Shown: positions 34,739-47,356 of the stretch, one piece after another | Numbering within the stretch: the stretch's first letter is position 1 | Layout of the letters: each line of letters starts with the position of its first letter | Origin: Straminergon stramineum | Lineage: Eukaryota; Streptophyta; Bryopsida; Hypnales; Calliergonaceae | NCBI GenBank assembly: GCA_963920665.1 | Contig: OY987266.1 | Coordinates: forward strand, 21,254,248-21,318,247 | Direction: 5' to 3' | DNA: 64,000 nucleotides | Position numbers and translations under genes: made by a program | The notes under the pieces: model-generated | Seen by the model: the letters and a program-made list of their open reading frames with translations, nothing else | Told to the model about the DNA's origin: nothing | Databases searched by the model: none

Positions 34739-34763
34739 GTTCCCGAACGTTCCCGAACGTTCT
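34739..34763. promoter_or_regulatory. Heat-shock element, five alternating units
   Basis: The + strand reads TTCccGAAcgTTCccGAAcgTTC with the TTC/GAA cores at 34740-34742, 34745-34747, 34750-34752, 34755-34757 and 34760-34762, all exactly two bases apart. This is the canonical binding array for heat-shock factor trimers, longer than the three units usually needed. It lies about 1 kb upstream of the WD40 start codon. The nearest gene on the other side is over 20 kb away, so the WD40 gene is the likely target. Confidence 0.75.
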
Positions 34764-35219
34764 CTGGGTTCCTTACTCTTAATTATTATTGTCCTAAATA
34801 TATTATTATTGAATTTAAAGATCTCTTAATTTTAGGCATTTCAAAAGATTGTTCCTTAAATATTGATGAATATTTTCTAAGAAAAACATAATGTCGTGGA
34901 GTTCCTACTTCTTCTTTTTTTAATTTAGTTCTTTAAATTTATGTATTGCCTTCATTATAATATAATGTATTTATGAAGTTAGACCTCTATTATTGCTTGG
35001 TCACACGTCACTTTCATTGTTCAACAATTTTTTTACTTGAACTATGCTTTCACTTGAGCTATTCAATGGTAAATTTATTTTGTCTTGCTTAAAACTTACG
35101 CTACATAAGAATAGAAAGATAAGGCTCTTTAATTCGTGTACATAAGATGTGAACAAAGAAATCAGTACAAGCTTGTCTTAATTGCAAAAGACTATGAATA
35201 GAAAGTTGTGTGTAAAGCA

Positions 35220-35870
35220 CACCTCTTTTGAATTCATTGTCATTGTAAGGTAAGTGCAGGGAGTTACAACCTCTTTTGAGGGGATAGTGACAAATTGGGT
35301 ACATGATTTTCCAAAGGGGAATACATAGCATTGTCCCATTGGTTATTAAGCTTTTACAAAATTTCTAAAAAGGATATATGCATAATTTTCACATTGGTTG
35401 TAAGACTTTTGAACAAACTTTAAAGCAATCTCCTTGTGCGAAATGAATTTATGAATTCAACATATGAGACCTACTCCAACCACCCATATTTGTATTCCTG
35501 AGAACTTAGGAAACTTGCAAACTATATGGGATATACATGTATTTTTTGCTTGTGAATACATATGTATTTTGTATCCATATTATATGAGCATATTCATATC
35601 CATATCTTGTAGTCTAAAATCATATCCATATCACATAACCATATCAATATTTTGTATTTGTATTCTATACCCATATTCTATATCCAAATTTGGATGGCTA
35701 AGATCATTTCATCCAAAGGCATTAACAACTCTGATTTTTTCATAAGATTGACGGCAAATAGAGGGGGTAGGGTTCTTGAACTCAAATCAACAACTCTTGC
35801 TCTTTTCAAGGGATGGAAGGGAGGAATTGAAATACAAACATCATGTTTGCCTCTTTTGAAGGGATAGTAA
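35220..35870. repeat. Diverged direct duplication, left copy
   Basis: This stretch and 36140-36555 share an order of blocks: an ATGTGTCATT/GTCCCATTGGTT phrase, a CATATCCATAT-rich run, a TGGATGGC(T/C)(A/C)A phrase, AATCAACAACTCT, and GAATTGAAATACAAACA followed by TTTGCCTCTTTT. Similarity is partial, so the duplication is old. The CACTA MITE at 35880-36130 sits between the two copies. Confidence 0.6.
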
Positions 35871-35879
35871 GAGACTATG

Positions 35880-36130
35880 CACTATAAGAAAACCATATTT
35901 TAGGTGACATAGCTCAATTTTTTGGAATTGATTTTTTTTATGTCCAATGCAACAAACCCATGTTTTTATGTCAAATAAAGCGTTACATTGGTGTTTTTCT
36001 TGACATACAAACATGGGGCTGTTGCATTGGACATCAAAAAAATCCATTCCAAAAAATTGAGCTGCATCACCTAAAACATGATTTTCTTCTAAAACACAAC
36101 TTTCTTCTAAAACACGGCTTTCTTCTAGTG
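35880..36130. mobile_element. CACTA-type MITE with triplicated right end
   Basis: A 251-bp foldback starts CACTATAAGAAAACCATATT and ends TTTCTTCTAGTG. ATG flanks both sides (35877-35879, 36131-36133). The long arms pair through TTTAGGTGA, CTCAATTTTTTGGAAT and GTCCAATGCAACA blocks. At the right end an 18-bp unit (AAAACAtgaTTTTCTTCT-like) is present three times in a row at 36073-36090, 36091-36108 and 36109-36126, while the left end has it once. Confidence 0.88.
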
Positions 36131-36139
36131 ATGGCTTTA

Positions 36140-36555
36140 TGAGAAAATCATATATGAAAAATTGATAGGGTACATGTGTCATTCAACCATTGGTGGATAA
36201 ATTTTTCCAAAAAATCTAAAAGGGGTACACATGTCATTGTGCCATTGGTTGAAAAAATGAGACATGTGCTTTATATAATTCATATATATATAAATTCATA
36301 TGCATTATGTATGTATTATTCATACTATCCATATTCTATATTATGTATTCCATATATGTATCCCAAAGCATCGATGGCCCAAATTATTTCTCACAATGGT
36401 CATCAATAGCGATGGTTTATTTTTTTAATTGGAGATCAACAACATTGGAGAGGAGGGGGGGGGATTTTATTGAATTGAGATCAACAACTCTATATTTTTC
36501 CGAAGAGGGTGGAGGAGAAATTGAAACATAAACACTTGTTTGCCTCTTTTTGCCT
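36140..36555. repeat. Diverged direct duplication, right copy
   Basis: This is the partner of 35220-35870. It carries the same order of phrases (GGGGTACACATGTCATTG, a CATAT-rich run, ATCAACAACTCTA, TTGAAACATAAACA, TTTGCCTCTTTT), with a run of G around 36455 and other length changes. Confidence 0.6.
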
Positions 36556-39500
36556 CACTATCATTGTCATTGTAGCATGATGGCCAATGTCCATGTAAGA
36601 TGTGAATAGAAAAGTGCAGCCTTGTCTCAACTTAATTCCTAATCGACTCAAGAGCCCTTTTGGATTTTTGAGAACTCAAGTATGCCGTATTAACTTCATA
36701 ATTTGGAATTTTTGCAAGAAATTTCTTAGATAATTTATGTTAATTTATTGCAAAATTTAGAGGGATTTTTTGGATTTCAATGTCAAAGCAAGTGGCAAAA
36801 AATATATTCTAAGAAAAGATAAATTGATTTGATTTGATCTTTAGATTGATACATACTCAAAAACATTTGAATCTTTCACTTCCAAATAGTGAGATGAAAA
36901 TTATAAGGAGTTTTATTTTGAAGTCAATGAAGGTAGAAAAAAATATGTGAAATTGTTTTTGGAACTCAATTTTGAAAATTTCCTAATTAAAACAAAAACA
37001 CATGGGAAATGTTGGTTACTAGAACATTCTTACCATTAGGATTTTCAAATCTCAATATCTTGTCAAAATTCTTAGTGGCTTAGAATTTTCTTTCATTTAG
37101 TAATTAGTACCACCTTCAACTTCATAATTTTTTGGAAGATGTATATGAAATTTTTTTTGGTTAAATTTTTTTTCATGTATTCTCAATTCATTTTCAAACA
37201 TATTGACTAGAATGCAAAAGAATTTTTCTCTAATAATGTTGAAAGGCAAAACTTTACCTTTTGAAAAGACTACAAAACCCTACATTTTGGAATTTAGGTA
37301 CACTAAACTTACAATCGCTGTGATGTTCACTCTAAAATTTTGGGAAGACGTATTTGAACAATTTAACTAAAGAATACTATATTTAGATTTTTAAATACAA
37401 AAATAGATGAAGATTTTAGTCTTGCTTTGCAGACGAGTATTTTGATATTTAGATCCTCCAAACATCGAAGAACTTAAGGGGATTGAAGAAGATGTGAAAT
37501 GTTGGTACAACTCGTTCTTTCAAGCATTAGATAACCTCTATACTCATTCAAACTTGACTATCTTTCAACACATTATAATATTTTTACCCCTAAAGGAGCC
37601 TTTGTCCTTTGCGGGGACAAATGGGAGTTTGGGTAGGCTCATTTGAGCTCAATTTTTTTTTTTTAATTTAATATTTTTCTACGACAAGAAAAAGCATTAG
37701 CTTAACCCCTAAGGGACCGGGGGGATACAAGAGAAATTATCAAAAACTGAAGATTTTAGTATGTTATTCAAAAATGAAAATTGAAACATTTTCTTAAACT
37801 TCAATTGTATAAAACTAAATGAAAGTTTTTTATTAGAGTGTGAAAAAAATTTCATCCCATTTGATAGCACAAATTGAAAGATTATAACATTTCAAATAAG
37901 AAATAAAACTTTTTTTCATTCCTATGAAATAGGGTTAGCAAACTTCAGGGACTTTTGGTAGTAAAATTTTGCACTACACAGAAATGAGGATTTTGACCAT
38001 TCTTAAGTATATGGTGTTAGGTTCACTTTTGAAAAATTTTACAAGATAATATAGAGTCTAACTTACTCTAAGTCACCCTACAATGCAAGGACATGAAGTG
38101 AATTGGCAATAGACTAGAGTCTTTTTTTGATGATTTCATGTACAACGAGGAAACTTTTTATTTGAAATCCGAATGGTGAAAAGTTAAAGACAAACATTTG
38201 GAATATGTGAAAATAATTTCAAGAATTTTGACTTTATAGATTGCAAGATAATGAGGCTTGAAGTTAGAAGAAAATGTTTTTTCTTCAAATGGCCCCAAAA
38301 TAGCTAACAATGTTTGACTTCTCTTAGAATTTGATTTGAGGACTAAAACTTTTTTTGGGACAATTGTATGCCATATTTTATTATTTACATACAAGCCAAA
38401 TTTCAAAAGTTGATAAGTTGTTTTGCAAAAATTCCCCAAAGATTCTAAATTGCTTGAGCTATCCAAAAGTTTAGGGCAACATTACTTTTTATCTGGGCTC
38501 CGAATTGGAAAATAAATTTAGTTTTTCAACAAGGTGATACATGTCATATTGTTTCTAAATTTCATGAACATTTGACCAAAAATGACTTTGTAGGAACCTA
38601 CCCGAGATTTCTTGCATATGTTGAATGAACACTTGGTTCTATAGGGATTGATGGGAATGTAATTTTCATTTCAATTGTTGCCTAGTAGCAAAAGTTATGC
38701 CACTATAAATTCATTTTTTAATTTTTTGGGAAATAAAATGAAACTACAAAAACTTGAAATAATAAAAAAAAAATGCAAGAGATATTATTTTTGGTCTCTA
38801 TGGATAGTTTTGTTCCATTTCATGTGGATAAATGATGAGAAGGTTATAGAACATCTAAGTGCTTTGAAGGCAACCAAAGCATCTTCTTAAAAAAATAACA
38901 TCTAGGATTTGTTATTTATCTCAACTTTTACATCTTTTTCCTAAAAAATGCCACAAGATTAAGTATGATTTTTAGAACAATTTCAACTTTAGAATTAGTG
39001 TCTTTTAGTTCCATCTTAGAGCTATTAATGATTTAGTTTTTCCTCAATCCTAAGCTTGCTTGTATTTTTTTTTAAATTCAAGAATACAAATCATGTTCTA
39101 TTTTGGAGAATTTTTATTTTAGGTTCTCCACTCAATTTTTCATGATAATTTTTTTTCAATTCAAACTTTGTAGTCCAAGAATTTTAGCTTAAGAAGATTC
39201 AAAGTCTTATAACCTAATCAAGCAAGGTGCAAAACAACTTGTCTTTTTAACTTTAAACAAAAATCTCTTGCAATCTATGCAATCAAAGATTCTAAAACTT
39301 AGTCCACACATTCTTATACTAATCTAGTACAAGATCCCATTGTTAGATATGCAAAAAACATATTGTCCAATTTTTTTTCATTCTTTGCTTAGAAATGGAA
39401 ATTTTGAGTGTTTTTTCATTCAAGAAATGGGTCGTGGTGCATCAAGGGTTATCCCCTACAAAAATTGATCCATTGTAAAATGGTCAAATTCCCTCTTTGA

Positions 39501-41222
39501 GTTAAATTTAGCCTTTTAAATGGTTTTCAAAAAATAATCATATTTTTTTTTACTTAAAACTCTGAATTCTATATCCGTTTGATAAATTTCAATTTGTTTC
39601 ATGAATTGTAATTGTTATCATTTGTGTTGCAAAATATGAACATAAATGAGTAAAATAGAAAAAACAATCTAAATTATTTGAAATTTTCTCAAGAGGTATA
39701 AGTAGCAATGGAGATTAGTGTGAAAAAATTCCAATTGGTTATTTTATTTTTTACACCGAAAACAACCACAACAAAGACCTTAAAGTAAAATACAACCATC
39801 AAACCAAATTTATCCTTTTATTTAAATGATGTGTAAAATTTTGATATTTTTTGTTAGTGGAAAAATGAATTTTCTATTTATTCTATATTTTCCAATAAAT
39901 TTGATGGAAAAATCAAATTTGTGTGATTTTTTAATTCTAATTGTGGAAAGAAAATTATATCAATTAGGATATATATATTAGAATAATTTGCAATTTTTAC
40001 CATAAAGGAAGGGTAGAATGAAAAATATAATTTTATGATTTAAATTTAAAATATATTTTAAGAAAAGAAAATATGAATGAAAAACACAACATATTGTGTT
40101 ATTGTGATTCTAATACATGGAATAGATACAAAACTTTATCAAGCTTCATTTTCTTAGTTGAAATCAAATTTAAAAAATAGTTTGTTTTGAAATTTGCAAT
40201 TGAGGTTGACCAAGGTGCATCCACTTTGAAGATACTTGGACTTTTAGGGGTTAAACCATCTTTGTTATATTTAAGCAAGATGTAAATAGAAGGATATTAA
40301 TTAGTTTGTCTACTTAAGAGTCAAATGAATCTTAATTAACCCCTAAATACTCTAACATCCACTTTTTAGAGGATGAAAATATTGAAACTCATGTTTCATC
40401 CTCATTACTACTTGGATGAAAGTCATCCTAATTTGTAAAGATACTTTCTCAAGCAATTGTCCTATATATCTAATGGTTAGATTTGGTGTTCCTAGAATAC
40501 ATATTTACAAATTATTTTATTTTCTAAAATTGCAAATATACCAGTATATCAAGTGGTTGACCAAGCAAAAATCACATCAACTCTAGTTCAAAACTAGATT
40601 TGCAAAAATGAGGTCCTAGATGTGAAGAACACAAAAATTTCAAAAAATCATCATGTCGAGAGAACCTCATTTCATATTCATTCCATCAAATTGTACTCAA
40701 AAAATGATAATACATTGCTTGTAATCAAATTTAGAATGCATTTTGAAATTTTCCTTCCAAAATTTATAAAAAAATGTTGGTGATGGCATGGGTGAATCTA
40801 ATTGTACGGATACATGTAATCCAAACTGACATTCTACAACTTTTATTTGTATACCAATTTCGAAATATTCTTCCAAATAGCACTTTATAATGATTTTTCC
40901 CAAATTATCAATTTTGGAAGACTCCAGACGTTTAGGGGTTTATTTTTCAACCTTGCATTCTTCAAAAACTATATTAGATATGCTCATTATTATCACAATG
41001 ACAATGATCATTGTCCAAAGTTAGTTTCACCAAAATAAAAGGAAAGAAAAGAAACATTTGAAAATACTTCAATAATTATAGTGGATTCAATATCAACACT
41101 TCCAATTGTGTAAAATATGAAGCAAACCTATTTTGCCCTTTTCAATCCTATTTCAACTCAATTGATTCATTGTACCACTATGGTGATTAATTTATCAAAA
41201 AATTTATTCTATGATATACAAT
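36556..41222. other. AT-rich gene-free DNA with TTAACCCC-type repeat ends
   Basis: No gene. Phrases ACCCCTAAAGGAGCCTTTGTCC (37588) and TTAACCCCTAAGGGACC (about 37704) face TTTTAGGGGTTAA (about 40239), suggesting one or more old elements with TTAACCCC borders, possibly a 2.6-kb element at 37588-40251. The pairing is not certain because interior sequence is very AT-rich and diverged. The segment near 37588 resembles that near 53853. Confidence 0.45.
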
Positions 41223-41409
41223 CACTAGAAGAAATTTGCGTTAATCTAGTTAATGTATTTTTGTTAAATATGACATAATTGTGTTAGAATAACCCAGACT
41301 TACATAGTAGTGACTATAATAATAATATTGAAATTGTGTTATTTTCAAGACAATGATGTCAAATTTAACAAAAACACATTAGCTATATTAATACAAATTT
41401 CTTCTAATG
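41223..41409. mobile_element. CACTA-type MITE
   Basis: A 187-bp foldback begins CACTAGAAGAAATTTGCGTT and ends AAATTTCTTCTAATG. AAT flanks both sides (41220-41222, 41410-41412). The arms continue inward through TTTTTGTTAAATATGACAT and its reverse complement. One base of the right terminal pentamer is changed (TAATG for TAGTG). No coding capacity. Confidence 0.87.
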
Positions 41410-42188
41410 AATATTGTTTGGGACCTTGGTCAATGCATGCTAGCTAATTTAAAATCACTATATTATGATCCAATATGGAAACTTCCATTGCCATATGCAA
41501 ATGCATCACTTCAATATTTTTTTGCTTGTATTAAATGAAAAGAAGCACTATAAGAACATTCCAAAGGTCATTGAATTGGAAAGGTAACAACAATGGATAC
41601 ATCCAATACAAGGTAACCCAGCCCATGACATGCTAACTCTCTAATGCAAGACACCTACAAAACCACCCATTAAGGTCTTCTATCAATCCATGGCAGACTT
41701 TATCTAGTAAATGAGATTAGGACTTCATTAGGTAGGTTAATGGCCAAAATCAATGCTTTGAGTGATGATGGAGTTATTAGTGACTAGTTTATGAACTTTT
41801 TGCTTTCTAGTGTAGATTGATTACAAGAACTAACTTTTTTATTCCTTTATGTCATACCTATGTTAGAAAACCTTGCATCCATGTTAGGAAATATTGTTAT
41901 TGCTTTAGGTGGTTTGATGATCACTATGGGTGCACTTTTTGATAGTTTGGATAGTCTAGAGATTGTTTTGGGCTAACTAGACATCACACTTCAAAAATTC
42001 ATAACAAATGCATACTTTGTCAAAAAGAAATTCCATTGCTCTCTCCATTTTTCATGTTTGTCTTAATATAGGAAAAAAATTTAAATTTTTTCAAAAATGT
42101 CAACAAGGCAAACAAGTCATTCTCCCTAAAATAGATTTGTTTACGTTATATATATATAAACTGAATTTTGTGAATATCTAAATATCAA

Positions 42189-42189
<1 letters not shown>

Positions 42190-42239
<50 letters not shown>
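42190..42239. repeat. (TTA)n microsatellite
   Basis: About 16 uninterrupted TTA units lie in AT-rich, gene-free DNA. Confidence 0.95.
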
Positions 42240-42241
<2 letters not shown>

Positions 42242-43038
42242 CCTACTCAACTATATCACTATATCACTATATCATAATTGACATTTTGAGATGGTAATAA
42301 ATATATTCAAAATATAGTAGACATATACATGTAGTTTTTAAGTATTAGAGAAATTAAAATTTTACTCAATTTATCTTGATCTTAATAGTGAAGTAGATAT
42401 CAAGAAGCTTCATTCTATTGCAAATAGTTGAGTCCAATGATTTAGAAACAATATCAATATCCAATATCAAGTTGAACAATAGGTTTTAAAAATGACACTA
42501 AACAAAATACACCACACAATGATTTGATATCTACAATTAGGATGCACGAAAATCTTTCAAATTAATATTTTCAAAATTTGTAATGAAAAAAACTTAGCTT
42601 GATTTTTTTGATCACAAAAATAGAATTGGCCTCAAATACTACAAAATTCTATGCGCAAAAACTTCTTCGAGTGGGTATTTCCCAAGAAGCACTTTGCTTC
42701 TTAAACGATCAAGTTACTTTCCTATTTATAGGGTTACATTATTTTGACTCATTGATCTTAATGGTATTATTTTGTTTTTTGGGAGGTCAATATCTCCCCC
42801 AAACCAATTTTGTTGTAGCCTAATTATAAAATGAATTTTAACAACAAAGACTTTACTAATTCAAAAAGATTAAAGTGTCGTAGACTCAAAATTTACGAAT
42901 TCTTTTGCCTCCAACCAATTGAGTAAACAAATTATGTTATAATCATTAAATATAAAAAAAGTCTTGTGTGAAGGTCAAAGTTTCTTTCATAAACCTAGAT
43001 GTTTGATTTTTGTTAGTTGTGTCATAAACGAGGGTTGA

Positions 43039-43246
43039 TATTATGTGAGCATAGGAGTGTGAGTCCATGAGCCTAGAATACTATACTATAGAAACCATCT
43101 ATGATTATATAGTATATATGTTACAAATACCCATATTATAGGTGTTTATGATACATACACCTTCTATAGTGAGTGGTATCTATATTATAGGTACCTATAA
43201 TGTAGGCTCAATGCTCACAAGCTCGCATTCTTGGGCTCACATACTA
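43039..43246. mobile_element. Foldback repeat with TATGTGAGC ends
   Basis: The left end (TATTATGTGAGCATAGGAG) is an imperfect inverted copy of the right end (CTTGGGCTCACATACTA). Pairing of about 45 bp includes a GAGCCTA block on each side. The middle contains several ATTATAGGT and CTTCTATAG phrases. A related copy begins at 63839 and runs off the window. No certain target duplication was found. Confidence 0.65.
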
Positions 43247-45526
43247 GCACTGTTGTGTCATAAACTACTACATTCAAAAAGAATTTATGGATTTTGATTC
43301 CAAAGTTAAATCTATATGATTTAGTTTTTTATTACCGTCTCAATAGGAAATGCACTAGCAAAACCTTTTTTATTAATTAATTTTGTTATTACCATCTCAT
43401 TGTGAGAGATTTGCATTTGCTAATGACATAATAATTGAAAAATAATTAAAAATTTCAATTTACAACATACCCACTTTCAAAAAATTTATACAAATATAAA
43501 ATAACTTTGGAAAGATTGGCTAAAATTTTGAGATTTTAACCCCTAAGGCACCAAAATCTAGTGTTTGCAAAACTTTGAAGGTAAATAAAACCTAACTAAG
43601 TTGCTATTATTAGTTGTTTGTATTTTAAAGAACTTCTTTTTGAAGTCTAGTTTAAGCATCAAAAATCCAATCTTGAAAATCATTGATTATGATTTTTCTA
43701 TTCAAGATTTTTTGCAAGGATGCCCATTGCAATCTTGACCTCCCATAGTGTTGAAGGCTCTTGGAAATGAGCTTCAAATACACTAGATCTTGGAGGAAAA
43801 AGCACATTAGAAATTCATTTGAAAAATTGTAGAGTAGATTTTGAGAAACCACAAATTGATTGGGATTATGCATGTTAGGCCCTTTAACCTCATATTTTTT
43901 TGATGAACAACTTTTTAGATTTGACTAGTGAAAAGAGGATCGAAATTTTTTCATAGTTTTTACACCCTCATGATCAAACATTATAATCTTTCAATGTGTA
44001 AGTGATATTGTTATTTTTTCTTTTCCTATGTGATCTCTAACATGTCTAGTTTGAATTTGTACGGTCACAATTCAAAAGAAATTGACAAAGCTTGTCAAAA
44101 TGTTGGCTTTTTATTCAATTTAGAGCAAATTCCTAGAAGCTCAAAGATTCTATACATTCTCATTCAGATCCTTAAGATCTTGATTTGATTGATATAGAAT
44201 GAAAATTGGCATGTTTTTATAAAATATAAATGGGATATATATATATATATATACTTTTAGATATTTGAATTGAGCATATAATAATTCTCATACTTTTCGT
44301 CTGTCACTATAGAACTCAATTTTATTTTTAAATTAAAAAATTTCTAATGTATTTTTTCTCATAATTATTTTATAAAATTTTCAGATAAATTTGAAAATCC
44401 AACCATACAAATGGAAAATCTCAATTCTTCACAACAATTGTTTCTTACAATTCCAATGAAATTTTTTTGTTAAAAATCACCTTTACTTGCACCTTTAGTT
44501 TTGATTAAAAAAAATACATAAGCATTTAGAGGTTAAGATACCCTTTCATTGGTGAGAATGCACCTTTAGGAGATAAGTCACGCATCATGATCCTTCTAGA
44601 ATATTTCTATAATATCTCATCAATGAGGAAGTCCACAAAATCATGTGTGTCTTTTGATAATTTATTGGATTGCATCAATGAACAAAAAAGAACAACAATC
44701 ACTATTGTAATTCACAAAGGTATGAGGAAGAGATTTTTGTAAACTTTGAACTAGTGAAAACCATAATTAGGCCATGAAAAAGAACAAAACAAGCTAGTTG
44801 ACAAGTCTACAAACTATGAACTTACAAATCTAATGGCCAAAATTAATGCACTTAAGTATTATTGAAGCAATCATCACAATATCTTTCAATAGGTGATGCA
44901 CTCTATAAGCATTGGAATCTAGAAACACTATAATACTAAGATATTACAACCCCAATTTCAAAGCACCCACTTAACTTATACTCATGGGCATCTAACATAC
45001 AACCAAAGTAGATGAAAAGTACTCTAGGCCCTTCCAAATATTTTCCAAACAATGTTAATTTAATATCTTAAATTTTGAGTATTTTTGTTTGTAGAACAAA
45101 CAAGGTAGAGGCTTCATTTATCGCATTAAAATAACATAACAATGCAACTCATCCCTTCAAAGTACCTATTGGGTGGAGTAAATACACAATAAAATTCCCA
45201 CCCCCTCAACCCAACCCTTGTAACTTCCTTATTAGGGACATAGTTCTTAGAGACTCAAAAGATAGAATGTCTATTCTAAGTACAAATTTAAGTTGAAATA
45301 GACCCCATCTAGAGTCAAATTTGCTAACCTTGGAAGGTTGTTGAGGACAATAAGTGTCTAATGAATGACTTTCTATAGAAACATAGAATGCACCTAGTAT
45401 TGTTTCAAAAATTGAATCATTTTTTACTGAGTGCCTATCACCAAGGCAACGTCCTTCTAAGGCTAATGTATTTCTTAGACAAGTCTAAACCTCGAGGATG
45501 TGAATCTTGGTTCCTTGCCAAGCTTC
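43247..45526. other. AT-rich gene-free DNA
   Basis: No gene. TTAACCCCTAAGGCACC near 43538 and GCATTTAGAGGTTAAG near 44523 could be the two ends of a 1-kb TTAACCCC-bordered element. A short (TA)n run lies at 44235-44252. Confidence 0.4.
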
Positions 45527-46457
45527 TTAACCCCTAAAAGGACCAACATGCATTTTTTGGCTACATAGCAATTTTGGGTAGGCATGTGTGACTAGAGATT
45601 TCTATATTTTTGACCCAAATTTTAATAGAAGGTGGGGCCAAGGAATATCTTTCATCATCACTAAATTTCATGACATTTGGAAATACGAGTAAAAAGTTAT
45701 GGCCTAATATGTAACTTTTTTTTATAAATGGGCAGTCCGGGCAGATTAAAAAAATCACTTTTTTCTGAAACAAAAATTTGAAATTGGCTTTCAAGAGTTA
45801 TATACATGTAGAAAACTTTGAATCATTCCATTTTGGTCAATGAATCAAAAGTTATGAGGATTTTTTGTTTGTGGGCAATTATGGATTTTCTACTTTAAAA
45901 TAAACATTAAACTCTATTATCTTATTCAATTTTCCATATTTTTGGAAAAAAATAAAATCATAGGATGTAGATTGTTTATTACAACATTGCCACCATTTGG
46001 ATTGTCATTTTTCAATTCCATAATTAAATTCTTAACATTTTAGTATTTTGAATCATTCTCTACTATTGTCTACTTACTATTTTTTTCCTATATGTTGCAC
46101 ATTTCCAAATGATCTGAAATTTTTCAAGAATGTGGCCAACTTGTCTAGGAAAAAGAATCCAAAGAAGCACCACCATTTTGGAAATTTTTTCGTAGAAAAG
46201 TGAGCTTGTGAAGTGCAGCTGCCCTAATTTTTCAGGGCCAAAAAAATGATTTCGGTGAATTTGAATGCTTTTTTCTAGCAATTCACTTGGTGGAAATTTC
46301 TGAAAGTTTTACCGCATGTTCTCAAGTCAGCATAATACAAGATCTCCCGGTTACATGTGTCAAAAAAAGTTTTTTTTTCAAAAATTTGGTACTTGTACTA
46401 AAAATGGCAGTTTAGGAGCATTTTTAGAGAAAACAGTCATTGAACTTCAAGGATTAA
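45527..46457 (+). mobile_element. TTAACCCC-bordered repeat, long copy (931 bp)
   Basis: The unit starts TTAACCCCTAAAAGGACC and ends GAACTTCAAGGATTAA. Its first 200 bases match 54683-54880 closely (GTGTGACTAGAGATTT, AAATTTCATGACATTTGGAA, AAAGTTATGGCCTAA), and its last 400 bases match 54960-55356 and 48398-48718 (TATATGTTGCACA, GTGAAGTGCAGCTGCCC, CAAGATC). No protein-coding frame is conserved among the copies, so it looks non-autonomous. Confidence 0.7.
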
Positions 46458-47188
46458 CCATACTCGCATAATCACATCCAAATGACCTTGAACACATATT
46501 CATGCTTCACTCTATTGTATGTGACTAGAAACAATGCAAAATGATTTCTAGCAATCCAGATGCACCAATGTGTTATCCTCCTAAGCAACAACCAAACACG
46601 TTTAACCTTGTAAAGAAGTTGAGATTGAAAAGTAGCCAATGGATGACTTTTGAGATCATTGTAGAAATGAAGAATGCACCTATTGGTTCAATAATCAATT
46701 TTGGTGACTATCTTAGTCATGGGGACCGGGTCTTTTACAGATTAACAAATGTCTCGGCGAGGGGCCAGTTTTGCTCCTCCAAATTTAGGGATTGTCCCAA
46801 CATTCTCAGTGGAAGGAATACCTGACAACCAACATAGAGTAGAAAATTGTGTGTTATCAAGCATTGTAAATTAGTTTGAAGTCATGGCAAAAGGTATATT
46901 GCTAGAGGGATATATCTTTCATCCAAGGGAGGTTGGAGCACTTTCCATGATTGGAGTATTTTGATGACTACTTTGGTCATGGGGGGGCGCATCTTTCTAA
47001 AGTTCAATGTGCAAGTTTGTGGACTGATGGGTGTTTGAGTAGATGTTGTCTTCATCTTCAGTTTTGACAAAAATAGGTATCTCTAAGTGGCTATGTGTCC
47101 TATGTAAATCCTCTACTAGATGAAATACTATCCTCTACCAATGAAAATAGTTGTTATCTTTTTTGTTTCCTAGTCTAAACCAAGTCTC
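46458..47188. other. Gene-free DNA
   Basis: A 94-codon open frame at 46541-46825 has no recognisable domain and no exon support. Nothing else was seen. Confidence 0.4.
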
Positions 47189-47191
47189 AAT

Positions 47192-47356
47192 CATTGGAAG
47201 AAAATTGTGTTTGTTGCAATCAACAAAAGTTAGTTGACATTTTTCGATAACTGTGTTCATTGCAACACAATTTTCTAAAAATTGTGTTGCATTCAATTTC
47301 GTTTACAAAAAATGTCAACTAGCTTTCGTTGACTATAACACAATTTTCTTCTAGTA
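47192..47356. mobile_element. CACTA-type MITE with both ends mutated
   Basis: A 165-bp foldback begins CATTGGAAGAAAATTGTGTT and ends AACACAATTTTCTTCTAGTA. AAT flanks both sides (47189-47191, 47357-47359). Each terminal pentamer differs from CACTA/TAGTG. Interior blocks (AGTTAGTTGACATTTTT and its reverse complement) are shared in style with the element at 62022. Confidence 0.83.
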
